A stretch of 59,595 nt of DNA from a virus. The DNA is taken from positions 1 to 59,595 of the IMG/VR virus record IMGVR_UViG_3300009183_000106; one strand, given 5' to 3'. Positions 43,949 to 54,200 of the stretch are shown piece after piece (position 1 is the stretch's first letter; every line of letters begins with the position of its first letter). The position numbers were made by a program, and so were the translations under genes. The notes under the pieces were generated by a model that saw only the letters and a program-made list of their open reading frames with translations, was not told where the DNA came from and did no database searches.

Positions 43949-45916
43949 ATGGGTTACCGTTCAATAGAAGAAATATATAGTGCTGGATTATCAATTGATG
44001 CAACAAAAAAGGCGGTTAAGGAATATAATGCCGCGTCAAACAAAGCTAGTTACAATTCGGGAAAAGAAAGTGTTAATAGTAGTGGTAGTAATAGTGATTA
44101 TGATGAGGATAGTGAGGATGCTTTAAGTGATACAAAAGCTAAAGCAACGTCACTTAAAAATGTTTTTGATGATGTGGGAAAGGCAGGTAAGGATATAATC
44201 GCAGCGTTAAATCCAACCGATTTTAGTGGTGCGAATTACTTAATGAAAAGAGGTCAAGAATTAGCGAACGACATGGGTATTGGTAAGACTAGGATGTCAG
44301 AAATGAAAACCACAATTGCCGATGCTATTCCTGAAATGTTAAAATTAGGTATAACAACTGGTAACGCATTCCAAATTATAAGAGACGTACCGGCAGCACT
44401 TGGTGTTAATACAACTATGGGTACTGAGGCACTTAGAGAAATGGGAGCCGCCGCTCAAGTAAGTGCAGTTTCAACAAAACTATTAGCACAAGAATTTAAA
44501 GGTGTTGGTATGTCATTATATGATGTTGGTGATAGAATGGCTGAAGTTGCAAATTATGCTAAAAGTGTTGGTGTAAATGTAAAGGCAGTTTCCGCCGAAG
44601 TGGTAACTAATTTAAAACAATTAAATCTATTCAACTTTAGTAATGGTGTTACAGGTTTAGCAAAGATGGCGTCACAGGCAACTATGTTAGGAATTGACAT
44701 GGAAAAAACATTTAGACTTGCGGAAAGTTTAATGTCACCTGAAAAGGCAATTGAGATGTCGGCAGCATTACAACGTTTAGGGGTTTCAAGTAGTGCGTTA
44801 TTAGACCCATTGAAGGCGATGGATTTAGCTCAAAATGACCCTGAGGCATTACAAAAAGAAATGATTAACGTTTCTAAAGAATTTACCAAATTAAAGGCGG
44901 ATGGTTCAGGTTTTGAAATTTTACCTGGAGCAAAACGTAGATTAAGAGAAGTTGCGGAAGCGATGGGTATGAGTGCATCTGAATTGGCAAATATGTCAAT
45001 TAAGAGTGCTGACTTGGACATGAAGATGAGTAAAATTAAATTCCCAAGTTTAGCGTCATCTGAAGAGGATAAAATGTTAATTGCCAATATGGCACAAATG
45101 AAAGGTGGTGAGGCGGTACTCCAAATTAAAAACGAGGTCACTGGTAAAATGGATGAAATTAATGTTAAGGATTTAACTGCGGATCAAATTACTAAATTAA
45201 AAGAACAAGAGGCAGATCAAAATAAAACTATTGAACAATTAGCAATAGATCAGTTAGACGTTTTACAATCTATTGATGCTAAAACGGGTAGTGCGGTAGC
45301 CGCAGTTTCATATGGTAAGGCAACCACACCGGCAATGGATAGGTTTTATAACACAATGAATGTTCTTAGGGAAGAAACGGTTAAAGTGGTAACATCAGGA
45401 CTCAATACAGGAAACGTTAGAGAGGGATATAAAGGTGTAACAGAACCTTTAGAGTCGGGAATTATTGATGTCCTTAAAGGAAATGCTAGTTTTGAATCAT
45501 TAACAAGTGTTGTATCTGAGTTAACTACTAATGTAAGAACGACATTAGCGACTATTGCTGAAGGAGCAAAAGATAATTTAATTAATTCAGGACAAAATAC
45601 GATTAATAGAGTATCGGAAATATATAGATCAACAGGAAAAGTTGATGCGACGAATATAAAGGTTGATCAAGATCACCCAATTATTAAAAAATTGGGAGAC
45701 TATATAGATCTACTAAAACCAGGTGTACCTACGGAAACAAAAACAACGGTTAGTGGTGAGGTTAAACATACAGTTGAATTTGGTGGAACTGGAATGAGCG
45801 CTCAAGAAGAAGCGTCTTGGAATAAATATATGGATAAGTTTTTACAAGACCCTAATAAAAAGGCGGAATATTTGAAATGGGTTGCAACTTCAAACTCAGG
45901 GTTACTTAATAAGTAA
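43949..45916 (+). CDS. Tape measure protein (tail length determinant)
   Basis: 655 residues, helix-rich, Ala/Met/Lys-rich. MGYRSIEEIYSAGLSIDATK at the N-terminus, KLGITTGNAFQIIRDVPAAL, LTGLAKMASQATMLGIDMEK-like GLAKMASQATMLGID, then REVAEAMGMSASELANMSIK, a stretch typical of phage tape measure proteins. It follows the tail tube and chaperone and precedes baseplate genes, the expected position. At about 0.15 nm per residue it predicts a tail near 100 nm, like T4. No transmembrane helices or lysozyme domain are visible. Confidence 0.75.
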   Translation: MGYRSIEEIYSAGLSIDATKKAVKEYNAASNKASYNSGKESVNSSGSNSDYDEDSEDALSDTKAKATSLKNVFDDVGKAGKDIIAALNPTDFSGANYLMKRGQELANDMGIGKTRMSEMKTTIADAIPEMLKLGITTGNAFQIIRDVPAALGVNTTMGTEALREMGAAAQVSAVSTKLLAQEFKGVGMSLYDVGDRMAEVANYAKSVGVNVKAVSAEVVTNLKQLNLFNFSNGVTGLAKMASQATMLGIDMEKTFRLAESLMSPEKAIEMSAALQRLGVSSSALLDPLKAMDLAQNDPEALQKEMINVSKEFTKLKADGSGFEILPGAKRRLREVAEAMGMSASELANMSIKSADLDMKMSKIKFPSLASSEEDKMLIANMAQMKGGEAVLQIKNEVTGKMDEINVKDLTADQITKLKEQEADQNKTIEQLAIDQLDVLQSIDAKTGSAVAAVSYGKATTPAMDRFYNTMNVLREETVKVVTSGLNTGNVREGYKGVTEPLESGIIDVLKGNASFESLTSVVSELTTNVRTTLATIAEGAKDNLINSGQNTINRVSEIYRSTGKVDATNIKVDQDHPIIKKLGDYIDLLKPGVPTETKTTVSGEVKHTVEFGGTGMSAQEEASWNKYMDKFLQDPNKKAEYLKWVATSNSGLLNK

Positions 45917-45963
45917 TAATAGGAAATTCTTAAAATTATGTTTTCTATAAAAAAATTCTCAAG

Positions 45964-45971
45964 GTATTTAT
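45964..45971 (+). promoter_or_regulatory. Candidate late promoter core for the baseplate operon
   Basis: GTATTTAT 12 nt before the ATG at 45984. The two following baseplate genes (50963, 51276) have none, which fits a single 12.4-kb operon. Confidence 0.5.
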
Positions 45972-45983
45972 TAATAAAAAAGT

Positions 45984-48900
45984 ATGTCGGATAGTACATT
46001 ATCGTTTGCATCTTCGTCAAATTTCAGGGATATATTATTAGCCCGTAATTTACAACCGTATTCGGTACCAGGATCTTATTCACCTAGTAGTAATAGTGTT
46101 AATTACGAAACTAATTTATCTGTTACAAATGTAATTGACTCACCAAACGCTTTAATTTCCACAAATCAACTTGCCGATAGTATGTATTCACTTAATGAAT
46201 ACGGACCTGAAGGTGGTTACGATGGGAAATATTCTGTGCCGGGAGCACCACTACCTGTGGACTCAAACTCAGGACCATACGCACCTACCGATACGGTATT
46301 AGATTTAGTTAATGAGTTTTATATTGATGCAGCATACGTACAAAACATTTACGGACCTGAAGGTGGTTACAAAGATTTAGTTATTATAACCGATGTGGTT
46401 GGTAATCCTAAAATGTACACACCATATTGGGATCCCTCAACGTTTGTAACATCATCCTATTCACCATACGAGATAATTTTCAGTAATAACCCAACTGGAA
46501 CTAACGGTCCATTATCTCAAGATACATATTTAGCAAAGATTGGTGCGGCACAACTTAAAAGTTTATTTGAGGAGAGAATTGCAAGTGAATTATTACAAGC
46601 GAGTGTTGGAAGTGTTAATTTAGATTCACTACAAGATCCGTTTAGTGCAAGTATGGTTGCGACAGGTAAACAACCATTCTTCACAAAAAATTGGAGAATT
46701 ACAGTACCTGAAAATCCAATTAAAGCGTCAGTAACTTTGGCAAATAGATTATCGGGAACATATTTTCCTGTATCATTTATTCCTGGCGACTATTTTGATG
46801 AATCGTTTATTGATAACCCACAAACTGAGGCGGCGTTAAATGTTGTAAATAATTTAACAGGTGGATTCTTGGGACCAATCTTAAATAAATTTAAAAACCC
46901 ATCTGAAATATTTGTTGCAAACACAGGGTTTGGACAAAGATCTATATTATTCTCAAGTTTAGATTATAACAAATATAGACCGGCATATAATAGAGGGGTA
47001 ATTCAAGGGGCAACAAGTGCAATTGATAGGTTATTCGATCAAGATAAAGCACAAAGTGGAGGATACTACGTGGGTAGTCCAAATTCTGAACCTTCTCAGA
47101 TTGATTCACCCGCAAATCAAATTCCAATTGGTAAAAATGGTAGACAAGTACAAACTATTGTTTATGGTCCACAAGAACTTGGTATTCTATATGAAGGTAA
47201 TGAGGCTCAATTACAATTTGGTTTAAAAGGAAAATCATACACCGATGGTGGTGGTATTGATGGACAATTTATTTGGACATCACCAAAATATAAAGACAAT
47301 GCAGGATTTAAAGTCGGTCCTGGTGGGGTTGTCACAAAATTAGATAACGAATTTGAAACAATAAAAAGTGATTATGGAAGATACCAATCAACTGATATTA
47401 AATTCAAAGGGGATTCAATTTTAGATAAAACACAAAGACTTATTGAATCTGCGGATCAAGTACAAGGGCAAGCAAGATTAAAACACGTAGGTAATGCGAT
47501 TAACCAAGTGTCTAAGGTATTCAACGATGGATACAAAGAGATGACAAAGGGTTCTATGGTATTATCTTATACAGATCAAGCCGATGGGTCTCAAGCGGGT
47601 ATTGAGTACTGTAGAGTTTTTCAAAAGGACACACCTTACTTTACATATGCTGATTTACAAAAAAGTGATGGTATTACAACGGAAGGTAGAAAATTTTCAT
47701 ATTCTGTATTGGATAATACATATAATCTTAACATTGCCCCAATTAAGAATCCGGGATCAACAAATATTGTAGATAACAAAGTTAAAAAATATATGTTCTC
47801 TATTGAGAACTTAGCGTGGAGGACTTCAGATAGGCCTGGATTTACTTACGACGATTTACCTGTTTGCGAAAAAGGACCAAACGGTGGTAGAGTCATGTGG
47901 TTCCCACCTTATGACATTTCATTTAGTGATGATAGTACTCCTGAGTTCTCGTCAACTAATTTCTTGGGAAGACCCGAACCAATTTACACATATAAAAATA
48001 CTTCAAGAAAGGGTAGTATAAGTTGGAAGATCGTTGTCGATCACCCCGCAATTATGAATACCATTATTCAGAAACAATTGGCGGGAGTTGCAAAAGAAAG
48101 AGTGGATTCAATCGTTAATTCATTCTTTGCTGGATGTGTTAAATATGATATGTATGAATTAGGAATTAAATTTAATACGATACCAACAAGAGATTTATTT
48201 ACATACCAACAGATATTAAATAACCCAAGATTAACAAATGAAGAGTTGGGTCAAGTTGCATTTGAGATGCCTGTTGACCAAGCGGCAAATGCATCTATTG
48301 TTGAAACGACTGCCCCGGTCATACAATCAAATACCATAACTAACTCAACATCTTTAGTTGATGGTAGTGATGAATTAAAAGAATTTATAAATAAGGCATT
48401 TTATTTTGAAAATGATTGTCCTGAATGTTATGGCTCATATGCAACAACCTCATCAAAACCATTTGATAGTTGGTATGATTCATATATTCCTAAACAAAGT
48501 ACAACATATGTAACAAAAGCTCCGGCAACAGTTTATGTTGGATCAGAACCGTATGCCAAAGAAGGTGTGCAGACATTTTTTAATGATGTTATTAAAGAAA
48601 ATTTTAATAAGTTAAAAGGTGAATTTTTAACTAAATTAAAAGAAGTTATTATTGATAAAGGTGGTACAGTTGAATTAACTTTGGTAGGTTCAGCATCGGC
48701 ACCTGCAACGGTAGGGTATAATAAAAAATTATCACAAAGAAGAGTAGATAGTGTACAAAAATGGTTTAAAAATCAAAAACTTGGGGATAAACTAATAAGT
48801 GAATTACCTGCAGGTAAATTTAACATTAAAATTGCAACATCGGGAGAAACTGAAGTTGTGACTGTTGGTGCAAGTGTGGGTGGTAATGGAAAACCAATTA

Positions 48901-50960
48901 ATTGTACGACTAACATAACTTTAACTCCATCTGCAAACCCAAATGGTGGTGATATTCCGGGAGTTCCTTCTAATAGTGCAGCACAATGGTGGTCAGTACC
49001 GGCAATGGCTTGTAGACGAGTTGCTTTATCGGATATTAAAGTTATGGTTCCACCTGAAACAAAACCTGTGGTAACGACAAATGAGATAACAACAGATCCG
49101 GATAAAGCAAAAGTTCCTGGTGATCCATCTAACACAATTAAACCAAGTCCTAATTTAACAATTGAACAAAAAATTAAAGATGGAATCTCTAAAAAAATAT
49201 TAAGATTTTTATTCTCAGAATGTGATTACTTTGAGGTTATTAAAAAAACTGATCCTATGGTGTATGATAGTATCAAACAAAAAATTAAGTACTTTAATCC
49301 TGCATTCCATTCAACAACACCTGAGGGATTAAATGCAAGATTGACATTCTTAAATCAATGTATGAGACCTGGTCAAACAATTCCTGTGATTGGACCTGAT
49401 GGCAGACCAAAATACAATGATGCGTTAAACACATCATTTGGGGCACCTCCGATCTTAATTTTAAGAATGGGTGACTTTTATAATAGTAAGATTGTTCCAA
49501 CATCATTGTCTATTGCTTATGACCCAATAACATTTGATTTAAATCCTGAAGGTATTGGTGTACAACCAATGATTGCTAAAGTAACATTATCGTTTAACTT
49601 TATTGGTGGTCATGGACTTAAAGAACCTGTTGAAGAATTACAAAACGCATTATCGTTTAACTATTATGCAAATACAGAAATTTACGACGAAAGAGCGACG
49701 GCAACCGAAAGTACTGAGGCAAGGGACAAATACATGGTTGAGAAGATATTGGTTAACCAACCAAAGGTAACAACCTCTGATGTTGTAAATCAACAACCAA
49801 AAAGAGGTGGAGAATCAATTGGAACAATATCAGGTGAAGAAGATATTGATTACACTAAATTTGTCAAAGACTATTGGAATAGTACTAAAGAATATTTTGA
49901 AACATATGTTAATATTAATGCAACAATTGGTAAAAACTATAACATAGGTATTTTAGATTTATTATATGCCGATAGAGATTATTCTAAAGGTACTGCGGAG
50001 TTTACTCCTGAAATAGAAGTCCCAATTTATGGTAAACCAAGTAATGTTGAAGACAAATTGGATAAATTATTTGATAAAGTTAATGGGGATATTTCAAATA
50101 GAACTGATCCTTTTATGCAAATAGTTGTTAACAATGATCAATCTATAACTAATAGTGACAAGAGAGAAATTGAAAATAAATTAAAAGAATATGTGACAGG
50201 AATTAAACCTGATTTTATCACAAATGTTAGTAACAGTGTAAACGATTTAGTTTTATTACAACAGGACTATATTCAATATATAAGAAAGGCAAATTTGGTA
50301 CTATCAAAAACTGACGGAATAATGAATTCAAATAATGAACCTGATGTATATGATATTTCAGGGGTTACGGATTCATTTACTCAGTTACAAACTTATTTGA
50401 AAAAAATAACAGATAAACATATTGAATTTTACGGACCTGAAAACGTTGTGGAAAAAGACGATTTATTATATTTAATTGAAGATCATTATAAAAAAACATC
50501 GTGTACATTTGATGATGCAAGTGCAAGTTTAGGTGGTACCGATGTGGCAAATAGAAGAGATATTATCGTAAATAGCGATGAAAAAAATAGATTTTATCAA
50601 GTTATGGCCAATATATTTAATGATGAAAATAGTAGAAATGAATTAAAAACTTTTATACTTAATGGTCAATATGGTAATATACAAGAAGTTACTAAAGTTG
50701 TTGACCTTGCGGTTAGTCAATGTGCAACTCTTTTTAACCTTTATACTGATTTTAATAAAACCAAATATGATGGTATTAAAAATAATCCATTGTATAAAAC
50801 ATTAATGATTCCACCAATAGAAGATACTGTTAAATTTGGATTAACGTATAAAAAAGTTAGTGGTACATCACAACAAAAAAAGAATATAAAAGAATTATAT
50901 TCAAATGTGAATGTGGACAATAAAGAAAAAACCTTTGATGGTAAAATTAAATTTAATTAA
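45984..50960 (+). CDS. Giant baseplate / tube-initiator protein with OmpA-like insertion
   Basis: 1658 residues. Residues ~606-690 have GGRVMWFPPYDISFSDD, LGRPEPIYTYKNTSRKGSIS and WKIVVDHP, and ~1130-1210 have APPILILRMGDFYNSKIVPT, SLSIAYDP and VTLSFNFIGGHG; these two beta-rich parts resemble tube-initiator proteins of contractile systems (gp48/gp54, Afp7-like: GDf.....V.sv...yd). Between them, residues ~885-965 form an OmpA-like domain (VELTLVGSASAPA, YNKKLSQRRVDSVQKWF): the fold's N..LS..R..sV motif is visible, but the Asp that normally binds peptidoglycan in GHTD is replaced. The N-terminal 600 residues have YGPEGGY repeats of unknown role. Likely baseplate centre. Confidence 0.65.
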   Translation: MSDSTLSFASSSNFRDILLARNLQPYSVPGSYSPSSNSVNYETNLSVTNVIDSPNALISTNQLADSMYSLNEYGPEGGYDGKYSVPGAPLPVDSNSGPYAPTDTVLDLVNEFYIDAAYVQNIYGPEGGYKDLVIITDVVGNPKMYTPYWDPSTFVTSSYSPYEIIFSNNPTGTNGPLSQDTYLAKIGAAQLKSLFEERIASELLQASVGSVNLDSLQDPFSASMVATGKQPFFTKNWRITVPENPIKASVTLANRLSGTYFPVSFIPGDYFDESFIDNPQTEAALNVVNNLTGGFLGPILNKFKNPSEIFVANTGFGQRSILFSSLDYNKYRPAYNRGVIQGATSAIDRLFDQDKAQSGGYYVGSPNSEPSQIDSPANQIPIGKNGRQVQTIVYGPQELGILYEGNEAQLQFGLKGKSYTDGGGIDGQFIWTSPKYKDNAGFKVGPGGVVTKLDNEFETIKSDYGRYQSTDIKFKGDSILDKTQRLIESADQVQGQARLKHVGNAINQVSKVFNDGYKEMTKGSMVLSYTDQADGSQAGIEYCRVFQKDTPYFTYADLQKSDGITTEGRKFSYSVLDNTYNLNIAPIKNPGSTNIVDNKVKKYMFSIENLAWRTSDRPGFTYDDLPVCEKGPNGGRVMWFPPYDISFSDDSTPEFSSTNFLGRPEPIYTYKNTSRKGSISWKIVVDHPAIMNTIIQKQLAGVAKERVDSIVNSFFAGCVKYDMYELGIKFNTIPTRDLFTYQQILNNPRLTNEELGQVAFEMPVDQAANASIVETTAPVIQSNTITNSTSLVDGSDELKEFINKAFYFENDCPECYGSYATTSSKPFDSWYDSYIPKQSTTYVTKAPATVYVGSEPYAKEGVQTFFNDVIKENFNKLKGEFLTKLKEVIIDKGGTVELTLVGSASAPATVGYNKKLSQRRVDSVQKWFKNQKLGDKLISELPAGKFNIKIATSGETEVVTVGASVGGNGKPINCTTNITLTPSANPNGGDIPGVPSNSAAQWWSVPAMACRRVALSDIKVMVPPETKPVVTTNEITTDPDKAKVPGDPSNTIKPSPNLTIEQKIKDGISKKILRFLFSECDYFEVIKKTDPMVYDSIKQKIKYFNPAFHSTTPEGLNARLTFLNQCMRPGQTIPVIGPDGRPKYNDALNTSFGAPPILILRMGDFYNSKIVPTSLSIAYDPITFDLNPEGIGVQPMIAKVTLSFNFIGGHGLKEPVEELQNALSFNYYANTEIYDERATATESTEARDKYMVEKILVNQPKVTTSDVVNQQPKRGGESIGTISGEEDIDYTKFVKDYWNSTKEYFETYVNINATIGKNYNIGILDLLYADRDYSKGTAEFTPEIEVPIYGKPSNVEDKLDKLFDKVNGDISNRTDPFMQIVVNNDQSITNSDKREIENKLKEYVTGIKPDFITNVSNSVNDLVLLQQDYIQYIRKANLVLSKTDGIMNSNNEPDVYDISGVTDSFTQLQTYLKKITDKHIEFYGPENVVEKDDLLYLIEDHYKKTSCTFDDASASLGGTDVANRRDIIVNSDEKNRFYQVMANIFNDENSRNELKTFILNGQYGNIQEVTKVVDLAVSQCATLFNLYTDFNKTKYDGIKNNPLYKTLMIPPIEDTVKFGLTYKKVSGTSQQKKNIKELYSNVNVDNKEKTFDGKIKFN

Positions 50961-50962
50961 AA

Positions 50963-51286
50963 ATGAATTTACAATATTATAATAGATATAATGAGTTTTT
51001 AATAAATGGACAACAAACAGTTGTACCATATATAAATTTACCTGCAAAAACAACTGATAAAAATTTCATATACAAAGTCGGACAATCAAGGTTGGATAAG
51101 GTATCGTTTCAATTTTATAGTACACCTTATTTTGGGTGGTTAGTACAAATGGCAAATCCACAGTATAGTGGGTTAGAATCAAACATACCCGATGGGGCAA
51201 TTTTAACAATACCATTCCCCCTTGTTAAATCATTACAGGATTATAAAAATGAATTAGATAATTATTTCTTCTATTATGGTAGATAA
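50963..51286 (+). CDS. Baseplate wedge subunit, T4 gp53-like (LysM-like)
   Basis: 107 residues, starting 2 nt after the preceding stop. IYKVGQSRLDKVSFQFYSTP, then YFGWLVQMANPQYSGLESNI and PDGAILTIPFPL is the LysM-like core of gp53-type wedge proteins (Y.v....RpD.ia...Yg....wwll.laN....p..i..G..l.iP). Overlaps the next gene by 11 nt, implying translational coupling. Confidence 0.75.
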   Translation: MNLQYYNRYNEFLINGQQTVVPYINLPAKTTDKNFIYKVGQSRLDKVSFQFYSTPYFGWLVQMANPQYSGLESNIPDGAILTIPFPLVKSLQDYKNELDNYFFYYGR

Positions 51287-54200
51287 AGGTGAAAACATAT
51301 TGGTGGAATTTGATTATGACAACATTACCTTAATAGACCCAAACAAAATTGTTGATAGCGAAGGTAAGGTTAGTGACAGATTAGTTAAACATGAGAACCT
51401 TGTGTTCTATGCTAATCTTGAGTGTAGTGTATTACCAAGAACTAAATTAGCGTTAGGATCGGCATTAAATGATTCAGTTAGAACTGTTTCCGTAGGTAAG
51501 ATTAATTTCTTAAATCCTGGAAACAAAACGTTTATGGATAACCGATATACCGATGAGATTACAGGTAAAGGATCTGTTCAGGGACAAGGCGTAAACCAAC
51601 CAAAATTAAATGCGGTTCAAAACCCAAACAAATCAGACGACTTCTATCTTACTCAGAGTATGTACTCAAATGGTACACCTGGAGCGGTGGATAATGGTTT
51701 ATTAGGTATAACTGATATACAGGTTGCGATTGACACAAGTTTCTTACCTACCGTAACTGTTCAATTAACAGATATTAAAGGAAGAGCATTATTTGAAGGG
51801 GGGAACAATTCGCCTTATTCTGCGTTTTTCCAATTACCATACCCAATGTTTTATTTAACATTAAAAGGGTATTATGGTAAGGCAGTTAGATTACCATTAA
51901 TGTTACAATCATTTACATCAACCTTTGATAATACATCAGGAAACTTTAAAATTACATTGAAATTTTTTGGTTATAAGTATACTGTGATGTCTTACGTGAA
52001 TTGGGGAGCTATGATGGCAGTACCACATATGTACAATAATTTTGTTTCAACCACACAGGTAAGTACAAACACCACCACAGGGTCTAATCTTGATGCGGTA
52101 TCACAAAAACCTGTTAGTAGAGGTTATCAAAAAATGAAAGAATTATACTCCGAGTATAAATCAAAAGGATTAATTGATGACGATTTTCCTGAGATAACAG
52201 TAACGCAATTGAAGGCTCGTCTAGATAGATTTATTAAAAACATATTAGAAAAATTTACCAAAGAAAATTTGGGATCAATAACAGAATTAGATAATTTTCA
52301 AACTCAGTTAACTGAATTTCAGAAAAAAGTATTTTTTTATGGTGATTCATGGTTTGAAACATACATGGATAAAACAACTTCATATAGTTTAAAAGACACT
52401 AAAGAAGTTGTTTATACATATAAAAAAGAATATTCAGATCTTAACAAACAAGCTGAGGCGGAAACTAAATTGGCGGGTATTTTTACTGAATACCAAAAAT
52501 TATTTGAAAGTAATAGTGTTGCAGGAAAAAATGGTAGTTATACCGCTGGAGGTAAAACCACAAAAAGTGAGGTACCTATTAATGCCACTGTTGAAAAATG
52601 TTATGCAAAAATTAACCCACTTACGGATATTGATTTTGCAAAAACATATGAGGAAAGAACAGGCAAACCCGCAAAGACACAAACTGAATTAGATACGTTC
52701 ATTACTGTTAACTCAATTGTACCAGGAACTAAGTTCTTTGTGTTTGAAGGTACGGATCACTTTATTGATATAACAGAAAAGGCGGCTAAAGAATCATCAA
52801 CACTTAGACGACAAATTGAAGAAAAAATAACTGAAAATCTTAACGAACAATTAAGTAATAAAGACACTGGGGTAGGGTTTAAACCATCTATTAGAAACGT
52901 ATTGGCAGTTTTCTTTGCACAAGGTGAGGCATTTATTCGTTTAATGGATGATGTACATTCTAAGTCTTGGGATTTAAGAGAAAATAAATACAGACGACAA
53001 GCAATCTTTGGAAGTAATAGTACCGCAATGAGTGTGGACGTTAAATCCTCAACTCAAAATAATGAACCAATATATCCTTGGCCTCAGGTTATAAAAGAAA
53101 CTTTAGGTGACGATAAACAAGAGAAATTTGAAATTGTTTATCCTGGTGATAAATCTATTGCAACAATGACAAAGGCGTATATTCCTGAAATATGGCCTGA
53201 GGTTGAATTTGTTGAGGAATTTATTAAAGGTTATACTGATAGGGTACCTAAAAAACCTGATTATGGTGATGAAACTAATGTGGTTACAAGACCAAATAGA
53301 TTAAGTTTAAATGCTCTTGATTTCCCAGTAACAAATGAAGTATTCCAAAACAAAGAAGAGATAAAATTCTTTTATGAAATTTATGAAAGAATTATGATTA
53401 ACACTTATTATTCTAAATTAAATAGACAATCGGGGTATGATGCAAGTATCTTTATGGTTGAGGCTGAAGATGAAAAAATTAACATATTAAAAAGTTTAGG
53501 TAATGATAATCCATTCTTAATTCAAAAGTTAAAACAATACTTAATTGATCAAAACAATTTCTTAACATTTTTAAGACACATTTCAAATCAAGGGGAGGGA
53601 GAAAGTTGGCAAAAATTTATAAGAGGAGAATTTACAATAAATTACCTTAAGAATAAAACAAATGTACCATTTGAATTATTTAACCAAGAAATATTAACAA
53701 ATGAAAGATCCCAGCCAAATGTATCATTAACAGATGAATCAAAAATAATTGATTACATTGGGAATCAAACATCGAATAATGAGTTTGATTTTTCTGATAT
53801 GTACCCTATCACCAATCTAAATTGGTGTAATACTTATCTTGCGGATGGTAAATCAATTGAAAACGTTAATTTGGCGTATAATACTAAAGATGTATTATCA
53901 TATAATACTACACATAAAACAATTTGTAATTTTAATAACGACGACACTAACGAAAAGAAAAGACCTATAACAAACTTTAATTATAAATCGGATGTTTTTA
54001 GTCAAAATATTGATGATACCACCACTATTAATTTCAAAACATTCTATAATAATAGAAAAATTGAAGAACAGTTTACGACTGAAGGGAATTTAAATTATTT
54101 TAATTATGACGGGTATTTAACCGAGACTCAGACAACTTCAATCTTGAATACACCTTATTTTATAAATGCAATTCAAAATGGGGTATACAATTTTAGGTAT

